Positions 62,601-64,000 of a stretch of DNA of 64,000 nucleotides are shown here, in pieces (position 1 is the first letter of the stretch; every line of letters starts with the position of its first letter). The DNA is from Carposina sasakii (lineage: Eukaryota > Arthropoda > Insecta > Lepidoptera > Carposinidae), in assembly GCA_014607495.2 (NCBI GenBank), contig CP053161.1:620001-684000 (forward strand), read 5' to 3'. A program made the translations under genes and the position numbers. The notes beneath the pieces were generated by a model, which ran no database searches, was not told the DNA's origin, and was given only the letters and a program-made list of their open reading frames with translations.

Positions 62601-64000
62601 ATAATGTACATATTTTAATTATTATTTTGTTCACATTTAAACAAAAACTTATTTCTAAATAACCTGTTATTCCAATCAGTTATCCTTTTTTTTACCTAAC
62701 TTATATTAACAGATAGTTATAAAAAGCGTCCATCCTTATTGTTCTGAGGTTCCACGAGGTTCATCCTGCCGGTCCCCTACCTCAGATAGGTATGTATATA
62801 GTAAGCTAAGTTGCTTTAATTTCAAAAATAAAATACCGTTACAGATGCAAACTTTATGAATTTGACCTTCAGAAACAAAATTATAAGGCCGTTATATCGT
62901 AAGGTGCGAGGGGGCGGTGGCACCTCCTAGTAAATCTCACACACCACAGATTAAGCAAAACTAAAGAAAGACGATTAATGATAAAAGTATAGGTAGGTAT
63001 GTAGTTAGGTATACTATTTTTTTACGATAGATTTATTAGATACCGCAGAATTCACAACAGAGAACCGCAGAACACAACTTACTCTTAAAGGTAAACAATT
63101 TATAGGTACTTTTTATAAGTATAAATATAGGTAAGATTTAATATTTTTGTTTCAATTGTTTTTCATTGTCTAATTAATACAAGAGCATTTTTATTTTCTA
63201 AATAAAATACTTTTATTAGTGTTTGTATTGTGAATAATAAAAATAGAAATAAGTATTTTATTTTACTACAAGTGTTCTTTCTGCTTTCATAATCTATGAC
63301 AATGACGCGCACCTACTTCCACGTGACAAGCGTGCTGTGCACTTCAGTGCGGTTGCTTATAAAATAAAATATTGCTATCTCTTTTGCGCTCACGCTGACT
63401 GTATCTTTCTCGGTCACTAATTACTACATTTTTATAGTTATCTAATCATTTATTGTAGCTATCGAAACACATCGCGCGATTGGTGTACGTTCGCCCAGCA
63501 AAAAGTATCGCCTTTTCAAGAAGTCAATGATGCAGATAATTAGTGCCATATATCGTGTAAATGTGCCCGAAATTTTATATTTGATTAATTTAATAGGGTC
63601 ATTTACAGTTTTATATTTGTATTTATATCGAAAGATCATAAAATAAAAGAAACATTTGCGAAAGAAAAACTTCGCTAGCGTGAAAACTTTCCGGGATATA
63701 ACGATTTCAAAATCGCAATTTTAGACTTGTTAAAAAAACGCTCCATATAAACGGCTACCACGATGTGACGACACTCTTGAAGCAACTTGTATGCGCGTAA
63801 AAGAACTTTTGTTCTAGAGCTATATTAAATTTCGTATATAATTAAGGTCACAAAGTAAAAGTTGCTGTAAATGATGCAGGTGGACATGTGATGTTGTAAT
63901 TTTCAATTAATTTAACATTTGAAAAATGGACTTGCCCACTTAATTTTGAAGTCTTATTACTGCCTCATTTGAAAACATAATTAAATTGTAATTTTACAGA
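62601..64000. other. unassigned AT-rich sequence
   Basis: Nothing recognised to the end of the window. Confidence 0.4.

Overview
The window reads as AT-rich euchromatin of a moth or butterfly (Lepidoptera). The evidence is intron-split host genes, an acyl-CoA desaturase of lepidopteran type, scattered TACCTAC/GTAGGTA words, RTE-type LINEs ending in GATGATGAT, and many short Helitron, hAT and mariner-like elements. No bacterial, viral or organellar segment was seen. No software was run; all exon models come from reading splice sites, phases and motifs.

Host genes, left to right. (1) 2212-3676 (+): a serine protease lacking its 5' exons, with GDSGGP and a hydrophobic C-terminal tail. (2) 4110-11892 (-), convergent with it: a seven-exon serine protease homologue. 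It shares intron phases and the hydrophobic tail with gene 1 but has lost the catalytic Asp and Ser. It has a degenerate-repeat N-terminus, an apparent one-base frameshift in its signal peptide, and a ~48-bp minisatellite in an intron. (3) 16150-17871 (-): a complete 351-aa acyl-CoA desaturase with three His boxes and the signature LPSQ, close to the LPAQ class of moth Delta11-type desaturases. (4) 21973-28091 (+): a secreted 424-aa Pro/Ser/Thr-rich protein ending in a Kazal-like domain, with its signal peptide on a separate exon 4.1 kb upstream. (5) 31135-40457 (-): complete Cdk8, eight exons, 465 aa, the Mediator kinase. One intron carries a nearly full-length RTE LINE in antisense, bounded by a 12-bp target-site duplication.

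Two isolated signal-peptide first exons, at 51423-51480 (+, with a TATA box) and 48763-48864 (-), may mark further secreted-protein genes whose other exons I could not find. A GC-rich block at 52120-52260 may be a promoter.

The rest is mostly mobile DNA: LINE fragments (10.4, 20.6, 40.9, 42.3-44.4, 46.1, 58.4, 59.0 kb), a Ty3-like gag relic (29.5 kb), short Helitrons inserted as A|TC...CTAG|T, hAT elements with 8-bp duplications, mariner-like and foldback MITEs, and two SINE families. Beyond roughly 41 kb the window is almost entirely repeats and unassigned AT-rich sequence.
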